DNA of 44,128 nucleotides from an uncultured Opitutia bacterium (GCA_903862955.1 CAIPAH010000012.1:1-44128); one strand, 5' to 3'. Counted from the stretch's first letter, positions 32,955 to 41,590 are shown. Notes: generated from the sequence alone by a model not told the origin. Numbers and translations are program-made.

Positions 32955-33973
32955 ATCCGCTTTCCGAGACCCTTGACACGCTCGGCTGGGCCAATGTCTG
33001 GAGCTACGTCGCGATCTTCCTCGGCGCCTCGTTGCTGATGATCTGGCGCCTCGAGGCGCTGCTGGACCACGGCTTGGAAGGCACCGCCCTCGGCACGCTC
33101 GTGATGCCCTACTGCTCCGGGCTCGGTAACCTGATCTTCGTCGCCATCGTCGTCGGCCGTCACGGCCAGTCCCAGGAGGTGCTGACCAACTGCCTCGTCA
33201 ACAACGTCACCAATCTCACGCTCGTCCTCGGCCTGCCAGCCCTCCTCTGGGGCTTGAACCTCCGGGCCGAGTCGAAGCTCAAAAAGAAGAAGGGCGCGCG
33301 AAAGAAAGGCGGCGACACCGCGGAGACCGAGCAGAAGATCAACCGTCTCTCCCTCCTCCTCACGCTCGCCGCTGTCGCGTTTTTTAGCGGTGTGACGTGG
33401 GCGCTGGGCGCCGACGGCAAGCTCGACGCCAACGACGGCATGGTCCTCATCGGGCTGTTCCTCTTCTGGCAATGCTTCCAGGTGTTCGACGTCCTCAAGC
33501 ACAACGTCCGCCGGAAAAAGTCGTTCGGCGCATTCTTCTATCTCGACCTGGCCGTCGTGATCGTCGCGGCCTACGGCATCTACGTGAGCATCGACTGGCT
33601 GGTGACCTGGCTGTCGGCGGAAAAAACCGGTTTCGTCAGCGCCGCCAACCTCGGCTGGCTCAGCGGCTGGCTCATGGTCCTGCCCAACGCCCTCATCGCG
33701 TTCTACTACGCCGCGAAGCGCCGGGCCGACATCGCCTACGCGTCGCAGGTCGGCGATGGCCACATCTGCATTCCCCTCTGCATCGGGTTGTGCGCAGTCG
33801 TGACGCCCCTCCCAGTGCCGAAATTCTTCGAGACCGGCATGGCAATCCTCGTCGGCGCGGCGGTGATCCACGCGCTCTGCGTCCTGCTCGCCGGTGGCCT
33901 CCCGCGCTGGATGGGCTGGCCGCTCCTCGCCGCCTACGCCTGGTTCGTCAGCGCCGGCCTCATGGGCGCGTGA
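32951..33973 (+). CDS. Sodium/calcium exchanger-like membrane protein
   Basis: A 340-residue polytopic protein with about ten membrane segments. Two related regions resemble NCX alpha repeats: CSGLGNLIFVAIVVGRHG with TNCLVNNVTNLTLVLGLP, and later NLGWLSGWLMVLPNALIAF. The usual GNxxGSNxxN is changed to NNVTNLT, so it is a divergent member and the ion is uncertain. A Lys-rich cytoplasmic loop (SKLKKKKGARKKGGD) separates the halves. The start is GTG 32951, overlapping the ABC ATPase stop codon, which implies coupling. Confidence 0.75.
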   Translation: MNPLSETLDTLGWANVWSYVAIFLGASLLMIWRLEALLDHGLEGTALGTLVMPYCSGLGNLIFVAIVVGRHGQSQEVLTNCLVNNVTNLTLVLGLPALLWGLNLRAESKLKKKKGARKKGGDTAETEQKINRLSLLLTLAAVAFFSGVTWALGADGKLDANDGMVLIGLFLFWQCFQVFDVLKHNVRRKKSFGAFFYLDLAVVIVAAYGIYVSIDWLVTWLSAEKTGFVSAANLGWLSGWLMVLPNALIAFYYAAKRRADIAYASQVGDGHICIPLCIGLCAVVTPLPVPKFFETGMAILVGAAVIHALCVLLAGGLPRWMGWPLLAAYAWFVSAGLMGA

Positions 33974-33980
33974 GCGCGCC

Positions 33981-34056
33981 AGTTGAAAGTTGAAGGCCAG
34001 AGTACCTATTCAGCCGTTCAAGGCCCCCAGGCCGCCCGGTCCATCACTTTTCAACT
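33981..34056. repeat. Imperfect inverted repeat at convergent gene ends
   Basis: AGTTGAAAGT (33981-33990) and ACTTTTCAACT (34046-34056) pair with one bulged base. The right arm contains the stop codon of the minus-strand gene at 34051. Confidence 0.5.
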
Positions 34057-34470
34057 AACCAACGGGTCACTGCGGAACTTCTCGCTCAGGTCGACAAACG
34101 CCGCCTGCGCCTTCAGCCAGCGCGGGTCGGAACGGATCTCGCCCATCGACTTCGCCGTGTTGTTGCAGACGAGGTAGCTGCCGTTGCCGAGCTTGAGCAG
34201 CACGTCGTGCCGCGTGCCGTCGCCATCGATCGTAAACTCAAAATCGCCCACTTCCAGTTTCTGCCCGCCCACCTGCGCGAGCAGCGGCTCGGCATCGCCC
34301 GCCAGGTTCTTGCGGAATTCCTCCACCCGCGGACCCACATAGGCGAGGATTCCACCCGCCTTCGCGCCCGGGGACAGGATCACCCACTCGTCAAACACCG
34401 GCTTGAAATAGAGCGCGCGCATGCGCTCAAAGCACTCCTCAATCGACTTGCGGGCGGCGGCGAGATCCAT
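34051..34470 (-). CDS. Small conserved hypothetical protein
   Basis: A 139-residue soluble protein (MDLAAARKSIEECFERMRAL, then YFKPVFDEWVILSP, DFEFTIDGDGTRHDVLLKLG, NGSYLVCNNTAKSMGEIR). The alternating strand pattern is protein-like, but no family was recognised. ATG 34470 is preferred over upstream starts that lie within the dienelactone hydrolase gene. It follows that gene by 53 bp on the same strand. Confidence 0.7.
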   Translation of the reverse strand: MDLAAARKSIEECFERMRALYFKPVFDEWVILSPGAKAGGILAYVGPRVEEFRKNLAGDAEPLLAQVGGQKLEVGDFEFTIDGDGTRHDVLLKLGNGSYLVCNNTAKSMGEIRSDPRWLKAQAAFVDLSEKFRSDPLVS

Positions 34471-34523
34471 GGCGCAGAGGAAGGCGAAACTCCGGCGCGA
34501 GGCAAGCCGCCGCCGGGCTCCGG

Positions 34524-35327
34524 TCACTTCTTTTCCGTAAAAATCTCCGCAAAAAACACCTGCATGTGCGCCCACGAGCGGTGATCGGCCGCGGCGTTGT
34601 AGCCAATGAGATCCTGCATGCCGTCGGCGACCGCCATCCGGTCGGCCTCGGGATTCGTGAACGCGTGCCGCGCGCCGGCGTAGCTGATGAGCTGGTAGTC
34701 GAATTTTCCGGCGTTCATCGCCTGGCTGAAGCTCTCCACGGCCTTCGCCGGCACCGACGGGTCAATCGCGCCCGTGCAGATCAGGATCTTCGCCTTCGTT
34801 TTCGCCGCCGCATCCGCCGGCACCGGGATCAACCCGCCGTGGAAACTCACGATCCCTGCCAGCGGCGCACCGGTGTAGGCCAGCGCCTGCACCGTCGACC
34901 CGCCGAAACAGTAGCCGATCGCCGCCACCCGCGCCGGATCCACCAAGCCCGTCGCCAACAGCTGGTCCAGTCCCGCCCGCGCGCGTTCCGCCCTCAAGGG
35001 CTTCCCGAAAAATTGTCCCGCCCACGCCCCCGCCTGCTTCGCGTCCGTCGTGCTCTGCCCGCCGCCATACATGTCCACGGCGAAGGCCACATACCCCAGC
35101 CGCGCAAGCTGCTCGGCGCGGCCCTTCGCATAGTCGTTGAGGCCCCACCACTCCGGGACGATCAGCACGCCGGGAATCTTGCCCGCGGACGTCCGGGCGT
35201 CGTCGTAGGCGAGGTAACCCTGCAGTTTCACGCCCGCGTGCTCGTAGGCGACCGGGCGGGTGACGACGGCAGCCGAGACGGGAAGCGCGGCTGCGAGAAG
35301 AACTAGGCAGGCCAGGGGAGCGTTCAT
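34524..35327 (-). CDS. Exported dienelactone hydrolase family protein
   Basis: A 267-residue alpha/beta hydrolase with a signal peptide (LACLVLLAAALPVSA). The DLH residues are E59 (PEWWG), nucleophile C140 (GYCFGG), D189 (GAIDP) and H221 (ARHAFTNP). The natural substrate is unknown; export suggests action in the periplasm. Confidence 0.92.
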   Translation of the reverse strand: MNAPLACLVLLAAALPVSAAVVTRPVAYEHAGVKLQGYLAYDDARTSAGKIPGVLIVPEWWGLNDYAKGRAEQLARLGYVAFAVDMYGGGQSTTDAKQAGAWAGQFFGKPLRAERARAGLDQLLATGLVDPARVAAIGYCFGGSTVQALAYTGAPLAGIVSFHGGLIPVPADAAAKTKAKILICTGAIDPSVPAKAVESFSQAMNAGKFDYQLISYAGARHAFTNPEADRMAVADGMQDLIGYNAAADHRSWAHMQVFFAEIFTEKK

Positions 35328-35458
35328 GGTGCGCCCAGTTTCGCGCGGATTCGCCCGCCGTCAAATCGCGCCTAAGCCCGGCGTCCATTACAACCTAGGC
35401 TCAACCTTCGAACCGCTGGCCCCTTGCGCCGCGGGCCGGGCCGGATATCGTCCCTGTC

Positions 35459-36097
35459 ATGAGCTTCGGCAAAATCCTCCTCGCCGTCATCGGCGCCCTC
35501 GTGGTCCTGGTCCTCGTCGTTGGCCTCGCCATCAGCGGCATCTACAACCGCCTCGTCACCCTCCAGCAGGGCACCGACGCCGCCTGGGCGCAGGTGCAGA
35601 ACGTCTACCAGCGGCGCGCGGACCTCGTGCCCAACCTCGTCAACACCGTGGCGGGCGCCGCCAACTTCGAAAAATCCACGCTCACCGAGGTCACCAACGC
35701 CCGCGCATCGGTTGGCCGCGTGTCCCTCCCGGCCAGCGGGGCCCCGACCGACCCCGCCCAGCTCGCCGAATTCGAGCAGGCCCAGGCCAAGCTCGGCGGC
35801 GCGCTGTCCCGGCTGCTGGCCGTTTCCGAGAATTACCCGAACCTGACCGCCACCGCCGGCTTCCGCGACCTGCAGGCCCAGCTCGAGGGTACGGAGAACC
35901 GCATCTCGGTGGAACGCGGCCGCTTCAACGACGCCGTGCAGGCCTACAACACCGCGCTGCGCACCTTCCCCGCCGTGCTCTTCGCCGGCATGTTCGGGCA
36001 CACTGCGCGGCCGTATTTCGCCGCCACCGCCGGCAGCGACAAGCCGCCGACCGTGCAGTTCGACTTCAATTCCAAGCCCGCGCCCGCCAAGCCGTAA
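35459..36097 (+). CDS. lemA: LemA family protein
   Basis: A 212-residue protein with an N-terminal membrane segment (ILLAVIGALVVLVLVVGLAI) and the LemA signature YNRLVTLQQGTDAAWAQV, QRRADLVPNLVNTV, ENYPNLTA and ENRISVERGRFNDAV, followed by YNTALRTFP. First gene of a lemA-TPM-TPM operon, a widespread arrangement of unknown function that is linked to membrane proteins or stress. Confidence 0.95.
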   Translation: MSFGKILLAVIGALVVLVLVVGLAISGIYNRLVTLQQGTDAAWAQVQNVYQRRADLVPNLVNTVAGAANFEKSTLTEVTNARASVGRVSLPASGAPTDPAQLAEFEQAQAKLGGALSRLLAVSENYPNLTATAGFRDLQAQLEGTENRISVERGRFNDAVQAYNTALRTFPAVLFAGMFGHTARPYFAATAGSDKPPTVQFDFNSKPAPAKP

Positions 36098-36127
36098 GCG
36101 GATCGCCCCGGTCCGCTTTCCCCACCC

Positions 36128-36889
36128 ATGCGCTGGCGCCTGTTGCTTCCCCTGCTCGGTGCCTGGCTGCTCTGCAGCCTGGGCCTGCGCGCCGCCGAGG
36201 TGATCCCGCCCGCGCCGCCGGATCATTTCAACGACTACGCCGGGATCGTCCCGGCCGCCACCGCGCAGTCGCTCGACGCCGAGCTCACGCAGTTCGAACG
36301 CACCACGTCCAACCAGCTTGTCGTCGCGATCTACCCGCACATGCAGTCGGACTCCTCGATCGAGGACTACACCGTGCGCGTCGCCCAGTCGTGGCGCGTC
36401 GGCCAGAAGGATAAAAAGAACGGCACCGTCCTCTTCATCTTCAGCCAGGACCGGAAACTTTACATCCAGGTCGGCTACGGCCTCGAGAGCGCGCTGCCCG
36501 ACGCGCTCTGCAAGCAAATCATCGCCAACGAAATCACCCCGCATTTTCGGCAAGGTGACTACGTCGGCGGCGTGACCGCCGGGGTGCACGCGATCATGGC
36601 CGCGACCCGCGAGGAATATCACGGCACCGGACGCGCCGTGGCGGATCGCCGAGGCAACGGAAACTCCCTCAACCCCGTCGTCATCGTCTTCCTCATATTT
36701 TTCATCGTCGTCGTATCGGTCATCCGCCGCCGGGCCACGACCGTGTATGGCCGCGGCGGGCGCATCATCACCTATGGAGGCGGCGGATTTTTCGGCGGCG
36801 GCGGTGGTGGATTTTCGGGCGGTGGCGGCGGAAGTTTTTCCGGTGGCGGGGGCAGCTTTGGCGGTGGTGGCGCGGGAGGAAGTTGGTGA
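36128..36889 (+). CDS. TPM domain protein with Gly-rich tail (YgcG-like)
   Basis: A 253-residue protein: signal peptide (LLLPLLGAWLLCSLGLRA), a TPM domain (FNDYAGIVPAATAQSLDAEL, SWRVGQKDKKNGTVLFIF, VGYGLESALPD), a membrane segment (VVIVFLIFFIVVVSVI) and a Gly/Ser-rich C terminus (GGGFFGGGGGGFSGGGGGSF). The TPM domain is probably periplasmic. Located 30 bp after lemA. Confidence 0.93.
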   Translation: MRWRLLLPLLGAWLLCSLGLRAAEVIPPAPPDHFNDYAGIVPAATAQSLDAELTQFERTTSNQLVVAIYPHMQSDSSIEDYTVRVAQSWRVGQKDKKNGTVLFIFSQDRKLYIQVGYGLESALPDALCKQIIANEITPHFRQGDYVGGVTAGVHAIMAATREEYHGTGRAVADRRGNGNSLNPVVIVFLIFFIVVVSVIRRRATTVYGRGGRIITYGGGGFFGGGGGGFSGGGGGSFSGGGGSFGGGGAGGSW

Positions 36890-36893
36890 CCCC

Positions 36894-37331
36894 ATGAGCA
36901 TCTTCACTCCACTGCCCAAGATCGACCATGCCCGTGTCGTCGCGGCGATTGCCGCCGCAGAGGCGAAAACCTCCGGCGAGATCCGTGTCGTCCTCGCCCG
37001 CCATCCGGCGTCCGACCCGGTCGCCGCCGCGACGAAGCACTTCGAGCGCCTCGGCATGACCCGCACGCGGCATCGCAACGGCGTGCTCATCTTCCTCGCG
37101 CCGCGTTCCCGCACGTTCGCCGTCATCGGCGACACCGCGGTCCATGAAAAATGTGGCGACGCCTTCTGGCGGCTCCTCACCGCCGCGATGAGCCTCCATT
37201 TCAAGCGCGGCGAGTTCACCGAGGGACTCGTCCACGGCATCGAGAAAGCCGGGCACTTGCTCGCCGAGCACTTCCCCCGCGGCGCCGACGACCGCAACCA
37301 GCTGCCGGACCAGGTCGAAGAGGCCGACTGA
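36894..37331 (+). CDS. TPM domain protein, second copy
   Basis: A 145-residue TPM-domain protein without a signal peptide (KIDHARVVAAIAAAEAKTSGEI, TRTRHRNGVLIFLAPRSRTFAVI, GDTAVHEKCGDAFW). ATG 36894 lies 4 bp after the stop codon of the upstream gene. Last gene of the lemA operon. Confidence 0.92.
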   Translation: MSIFTPLPKIDHARVVAAIAAAEAKTSGEIRVVLARHPASDPVAAATKHFERLGMTRTRHRNGVLIFLAPRSRTFAVIGDTAVHEKCGDAFWRLLTAAMSLHFKRGEFTEGLVHGIEKAGHLLAEHFPRGADDRNQLPDQVEEAD

Positions 37332-37353
37332 GATTTAGCTGTGCGGGTTTTCC

Positions 37354-37426
37354 AACCGCGAATGAACGCGAATCCAGAGGAATCTTTGCTGTGAACCCTA
37401 TTTCGAATTCGCGTCCATTCGCGGTT
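37354..37426. repeat. CGCGAAT-type long inverted repeat, copy 3
   Basis: AACCGCGAATGAACGCGAAT (37354-37373) pairs with ATTCGCGTCCATTCGCGGTT (37407-37426), 19 of 20 bases exact and the last a G-T pair. It separates the convergent TPM and hrpA genes, and its right arm contains part of the hrpA stop codon (37425-37427). Confidence 0.9.
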
Positions 37427-40400
37427 AACTATGGGGAAACAGCTTGTCGAGGGACCCGAGATTCTTGAGCGGCGCGGTTTTCTTGTCCCGCACCTGCGCC
37501 ACCACGATCGGCTTCGCCGCCACCGCCGCCGGCGCTTCCCGCACCAGCCCCTTGCCCGCCTGCACTTCCGCCAGCACGCGGTCGAGTTTCACCGCGGACA
37601 CCGGTTCGGAGGTCCCGAGTTCCTGCGCAAAGAGGCTCACCCGAAACTCCTCGATCAGCCACCGCAGCGCCTCGCCGCCTTCGCGATCACGCAGCTTGGC
37701 CGCCGCCGTCGCATACGGGGCCAGCTGCGCCACCCGCTCGGCGTCCTTCGCGGGATTTTTCTTCCAACGGTCCGCGCGCATTTTCATCGCCTTGAGGTAA
37801 CGCGGAAACTGCGCGAGCTGAGCATAAGGCGTCGCCCGCAGGAAATCCGGCGCCAGCAGCGCCGCCAGCTCGCGCTCGAGCCCGGACGGCGGCGTCGGGT
37901 GCACCAGCAGGGCCTGCCGCAGGGTGAGAATCTCGCGCAGCAAATCCACCAGCCGCGGCACCAGCCCGCGCAGGTCCGCCTTGGACCTCTCCAGAGCCGA
38001 AGCGAAGGCGACAGCGGATAAGTGGTGCAGGCGGGACGCCTGCGCTACTCTCTCCGGCTCGCACACCCAGCGGCGAATCGACTCCAGCGCCTGCGCCTGC
38101 AACTCCGCCACCGGCATCAGCGTCGCCGTGAGCGTGCCCAACTCGCGCAGGGCCCGCAGGTCGCGCTCCAGCCAGCTGAGGTCGGAGCCCAGCTGCCGCT
38201 CCAGCAACGCGGCGAGCCCGCGCCGCGTCTCCGCCTGCGCTTCCTCCGGCGTCTTGAACAGGCGGAGTTCAATGCCGTCCTTGGCCACCCGCAGCCCGGG
38301 AAAAGCAAACACCGGCACGCCCGCAGTCTCGGTCACGCGCACCTGCTCCGGGAGGTCGCCAAAATTCCAAGCCGTCTGCGCGGGCTTCTCCCACTTCGCG
38401 CGGGCGGCCCGCCACGCCGCCGGATCCTCCCGGGCCACGCTCGCGCTGGCGTGCCGTGATTGCAGGTGCAGCGCCTGACGGATTTCCTCGAGGTTGCGAC
38501 TCGCGGCCAATTCCCGGCCTCCGGCGTCGACGACGCGGATGCGCACCCGCAGGTGATCGGGCAGCGGTTTGTCCGCCCACTGGGCCGGGTCCACCGTCAC
38601 GCGGAATCGTTCCGCAATCTGCGCCGCCAACGCCTCGGTCAGCGACTCCCGGCGGTCCGTGAGCCGGTCGCGCGCCGCCACTTGCGCGGCCAGGCTCTTG
38701 GCCGTCTCCGCGAGCGGGACAAACGCGCGGCGCAATTCCTTCGGCAGCGCCCGCAGGTAATGCTCGACCTTAGCCTCCAGGTGACCCGGCACCGCCCAGT
38801 CGAGCGCCGCCGGCGTGAGCTGCTCCGCCTCGCGCAAGCTGACATCGAGCGTCACGCCATCATCCGCCTGCCCGGGCTTGTAGGCGTAGTTGAGCGGCAG
38901 CGCCGTGTTGGCCAGCGGCAGCTCGGCCGGAAAAGCCGCGGCGTCGTGCTCCATCGCCTCGGGGTCGCGCAGGTCATCCGGCTCCATCATCAAAAACTTT
39001 GGTTCGGCCCCGCGGCGCTCGCGCACGAGATCGACCAGTTCGCCCACGGAGGAAACCGGCGTTTCCGCCAGCTGCGCCGCATAAAAACGATACGCCGCTT
39101 CGTCGAGATTAAGATAGCCGGTGTCGCGCGTGCGCGTGAGGACGACCTCGACCTGCTCCCGCACGCGGCGGTTGTGGGCGATGAAATCCAGCGGAAACAC
39201 GATTGTGTCGTTCACCAACCCCTCGCGGATGAAAATCTCCGTCGCGTGGCTGGGGTTGATCCGGCCGTAGCTGACGGCCTTGGTCTCCAACTCGAGACCG
39301 TAGAGCCGCGTGCGCTGCTTCACCAGCACCCGGCCGCCCTCCTCGTTCCAAAACGGTTCGCTGTGCGACCGGCGCACCAAGTGGGCTCCGAGGTCCAACG
39401 CCCAAGTTGGGTCGAGCCGCGCGCAGGTCCGCGCGTAGAGCCGCGTGGTTTCCATGATCTCCGACGCCATGAGCCAAGGCGGGGCGCGTTTATCGCGCCT
39501 CGCCTTGTCCTCCGAAGCCTTGGCGAAGGAGGACTTCTTTTTCGGATCGTCCCGCACGAACAACACCGAACCCGGAAACAGCGTCACCCGCCGGTCGTGC
39601 GTCGCCTTGTAGCCGCCCTGTTCCTCGTCGCGGTGCGCGATGTTACCCAGCAGGCCGGCGAGGATGCTGCGGTGAATCGCCCGATACGGCGGCGTGCCGA
39701 ACGCCATGGACTTCGCCGCGTCGGTCTTCACGCCGGCCAAGGCCGAACTCAGCTTGAAGCCTTCGCGTTCCGACAGCACGTCCAGCAGCTGCGCGTGGAT
39801 GTCGCGCCACTCGCGCATGCGCGTATAGCTGAGGAAGTGGTCGCGGCAAAAACGGCGCAATTTCGACTGCGCCATCGTCTCGAACTGCTCGTGGTAGGTC
39901 TCCCAGATGTTGAGCAGGGTCAGGAAATCCGAGTCCGCATGCGCGAAGCGCCGGTGCGCGGCGTCGGCCTGGGCCTGCTTGTCCATCGGCCGCTCGCGCG
40001 GGTCCTGGATCGACAGGCCGGCGGCGATGACGAGCACCTCGCGCAGCGCCTTCTCCGCGCGCGCCTGCAGGATCATCCGCCCCACCGTCGGGTCCACCGG
40101 CAGTCGGGCCAGTTCGCGGCCCACCGGCGTCAGCTCACGCCCCGCGCCGGCCGCTGACTCGGTCTCCTCGATCGCGCCGAGCTCCTCCAGCAGCGCATAA
40201 CCCGCGCGGATGGACTTGGTCGCGGGCATGTTGATGAACGGGAAGCGCTCGATGTCGCCCAGGCCGAAGGCCTTCATGCGCAGGATGACGTCGGCAAGGT
40301 TGGCGCGCTGGATCTCCGGCTGGGTGAAGCGCGGGCGCTCGAGGTAGTCGGCCTCCGAATAAAGTCGGACGCAGACGCCGTCAGCCACGCGGCCGCAGCG

Positions 40401-41498
40401 TCCCTTGCGCTGGTCGGCGCTCGACTGCGCGATCGGCTCAATCGGCAGGCGGCGCGTGCGCGCCTGCGGCGAGTAGCGGCTCAGCCGCGCCAGGCCCGTG
40501 TCCACGACGAACCGGATGCCCGGGATGGTGAGCGAGGTCTCGGCGATGTTCGTGGCGATGACGATCTTCCGGTGCGGCGTTGGCGCAAAGACGCGCTGTT
40601 GCTCGGCGTTCGACAGCCGGCCGAACAGCGGCACGAGTTCGTTCTGCTGGCCCGCCGAACGCAGCCTTCCCGCCAGCAGGTCGGCGGCCTCGCGGATGTC
40701 GCGTTCGCTCGGCATGAAAACGAGGATGTCGCCCGCCGTGCTGTCGCGGACAATGCGTTCGACGGCCTCCACCGCGCCGTCGATGTAGTGCAGCGCCTCA
40801 GCCTTCGCCGAGGCTACGGCGGACTTGTCCGCTTTTTCCTCATTCTGATCCTCGGGGGTGTAATCGCTGCCCAGCGAATCGAGCGGCGCGTAGATCACCT
40901 CGACGGGATACGTACGGCCCTCGACCTTGATCACGGGGGCGTCGTCGAAGGCCGCGCTGAACATCGCGGTGTCGATCGTCGCCGAGGTGATGATGATCTT
41001 CAGCTCCGGCCGCCGGTGCCGCAGGGTGCGCAGGTGGCCGAGGAGAAAGTCGATGTTGAGCGACCGCTCATGCGCCTCGTCGATGATCAGCGTGTCGTAT
41101 TCGCGCAGCATCGGGTCGCCCTGCACCTCGGCCAGCAGCATGCCGTCGGTGAGGAACTTGATGACGGTCGCCGACGTGGTCTGGTCGTTGAAGCGGATCT
41201 TGCAGCCCACTTCCCGGCCCCAGGTCACGCTCAACTCCTCAGCCACGCGGCGGGAGATCGACAGCGCCGCCACGCGCCGCGGTTGCGTGCACGCAATGCG
41301 GCCAACCGTGCCGCGACCGGCGGCGAGGCACATTTTCGGGATTTGCGTCGTCTTGCCCGACCCCGTCTCGCCGGCGAGAATTACCACCGGATGCGCCTGG
41401 ATGGTCGCGACAATCTCCTCCGCCCGGCTGCTGATGGGCAGCTCGGGCGGGAATTCGAGGCGGAAACGAAAGGGCGGATTTTTGCGGGAGGCAGACAC
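37425..41498 (-). CDS. hrpA: HrpA-type DEAH-box ATP-dependent RNA helicase
   Basis: A helicase of about 1357 residues, the usual HrpA length. It has Walker A GETGSGKTTQ (about 43), DEAH in IIDEAHERSLN (about 140), SATIDTAMFS, the motif VI QRKGRCGRVADG, the ratchet/OB-fold regions, and the HrpA C-terminal extension (DUF3418-like). HrpA unwinds stalled ribosomal complexes in bacteria (family knowledge). GTG 41498 is chosen; the ORF is open to 41681 but would cross a repeat and overlap the divergent gene. Three repeat-encoded insertions are seen: KSAVASAKAEA (about 225), SFAKASEDKARRDKR (about 655-670), and VAQASRLHHLSAVAFASALE (about 1149-1171). Confidence 0.93.
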   Translation of the reverse strand: MSASRKNPPFRFRLEFPPELPISSRAEEIVATIQAHPVVILAGETGSGKTTQIPKMCLAAGRGTVGRIACTQPRRVAALSISRRVAEELSVTWGREVGCKIRFNDQTTSATVIKFLTDGMLLAEVQGDPMLREYDTLIIDEAHERSLNIDFLLGHLRTLRHRRPELKIIITSATIDTAMFSAAFDDAPVIKVEGRTYPVEVIYAPLDSLGSDYTPEDQNEEKADKSAVASAKAEALHYIDGAVEAVERIVRDSTAGDILVFMPSERDIREAADLLAGRLRSAGQQNELVPLFGRLSNAEQQRVFAPTPHRKIVIATNIAETSLTIPGIRFVVDTGLARLSRYSPQARTRRLPIEPIAQSSADQRKGRCGRVADGVCVRLYSEADYLERPRFTQPEIQRANLADVILRMKAFGLGDIERFPFINMPATKSIRAGYALLEELGAIEETESAAGAGRELTPVGRELARLPVDPTVGRMILQARAEKALREVLVIAAGLSIQDPRERPMDKQAQADAAHRRFAHADSDFLTLLNIWETYHEQFETMAQSKLRRFCRDHFLSYTRMREWRDIHAQLLDVLSEREGFKLSSALAGVKTDAAKSMAFGTPPYRAIHRSILAGLLGNIAHRDEEQGGYKATHDRRVTLFPGSVLFVRDDPKKKSSFAKASEDKARRDKRAPPWLMASEIMETTRLYARTCARLDPTWALDLGAHLVRRSHSEPFWNEEGGRVLVKQRTRLYGLELETKAVSYGRINPSHATEIFIREGLVNDTIVFPLDFIAHNRRVREQVEVVLTRTRDTGYLNLDEAAYRFYAAQLAETPVSSVGELVDLVRERRGAEPKFLMMEPDDLRDPEAMEHDAAAFPAELPLANTALPLNYAYKPGQADDGVTLDVSLREAEQLTPAALDWAVPGHLEAKVEHYLRALPKELRRAFVPLAETAKSLAAQVAARDRLTDRRESLTEALAAQIAERFRVTVDPAQWADKPLPDHLRVRIRVVDAGGRELAASRNLEEIRQALHLQSRHASASVAREDPAAWRAARAKWEKPAQTAWNFGDLPEQVRVTETAGVPVFAFPGLRVAKDGIELRLFKTPEEAQAETRRGLAALLERQLGSDLSWLERDLRALRELGTLTATLMPVAELQAQALESIRRWVCEPERVAQASRLHHLSAVAFASALERSKADLRGLVPRLVDLLREILTLRQALLVHPTPPSGLERELAALLAPDFLRATPYAQLAQFPRYLKAMKMRADRWKKNPAKDAERVAQLAPYATAAAKLRDREGGEALRWLIEEFRVSLFAQELGTSEPVSAVKLDRVLAEVQAGKGLVREAPAAVAAKPIVVAQVRDKKTAPLKNLGSLDKLFPHS
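37984..38054. repeat. Composite repeat inside hrpA (GCAGGC palindrome plus CGAAGCGAAGGCG unit)
   Basis: GCAGGC-GGGAC-GCCTGC (38027-38043) is a palindrome of the type found as a dispersed GTAGCGCAGGCGTCCCGCCTG element. It is joined to CCAGAGCCGAAGCGAAGGCG and encodes VAQASRLHHL and SAVAFASALE on the hrpA strand. Confidence 0.65.
39504..39534. repeat. GTCCTCC-N14-GGAGGAC repeat inside hrpA (FAKASEDK element)
   Basis: The arms GTCCTCC (39507-39513) and GGAGGAC (39528-39534) enclose the 14 bases GAAGCCTTGGCGAA. On the hrpA strand it encodes FAKASEDKA. The element interrupts the stretch that in HrpA proteins normally runs from a Gly/Lys-rich turn into the WxMAxExxETTRLYAR motif. Confidence 0.8.
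40798..40823. repeat. CCGCCGTAGCCTCGGCGAAGG-type repeat inside hrpA
   Basis: On the hrpA strand TCCGCC, the loop GTAGCCTCGGCGAA and GGCTGA, one mismatch from a perfect 6-bp stem. It encodes SAVASAKAE in a charged linker. Confidence 0.75.
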
Positions 41499-41550
41499 GG
41501 AAGGGAAGAGAGCTCGGCGCGGGCCCAGGGAAGGCAGGCAGGAGAAAGAG

Positions 41551-41587
41551 GCTTGAGATTCCGCGTCCCAGCGGGAATGACAAACCT
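41551..41587. repeat. ATTCCCGCTGGGACGCGGAAT-type palindrome between hrpA and its neighbour
   Basis: ATTCCGC and CGGGAAT flank GTCCCAG, forming an almost perfect palindrome immediately before the start of the plus-strand gene. It marks the upstream limit of the true hrpA reading frame. Confidence 0.55.
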
Positions 41588-41590
41588 TCC

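Noticed and set aside
36767-36885. GGCGGC tandem-like repeats near the end of the first TPM gene
   Set aside because: They encode the normal Gly-rich tail of YgcG-like TPM proteins.
35372-37297. 641-codon open frame on the minus strand opposite lemA and the TPM genes
   Set aside because: It spans three real plus-strand genes and their gaps; the composition is shadow-like.
38460-40157. 565-codon open frame on the plus strand opposite hrpA
   Set aside because: Arg/His/Gln-rich sequence without any recognisable motif, fully antisense to hrpA.
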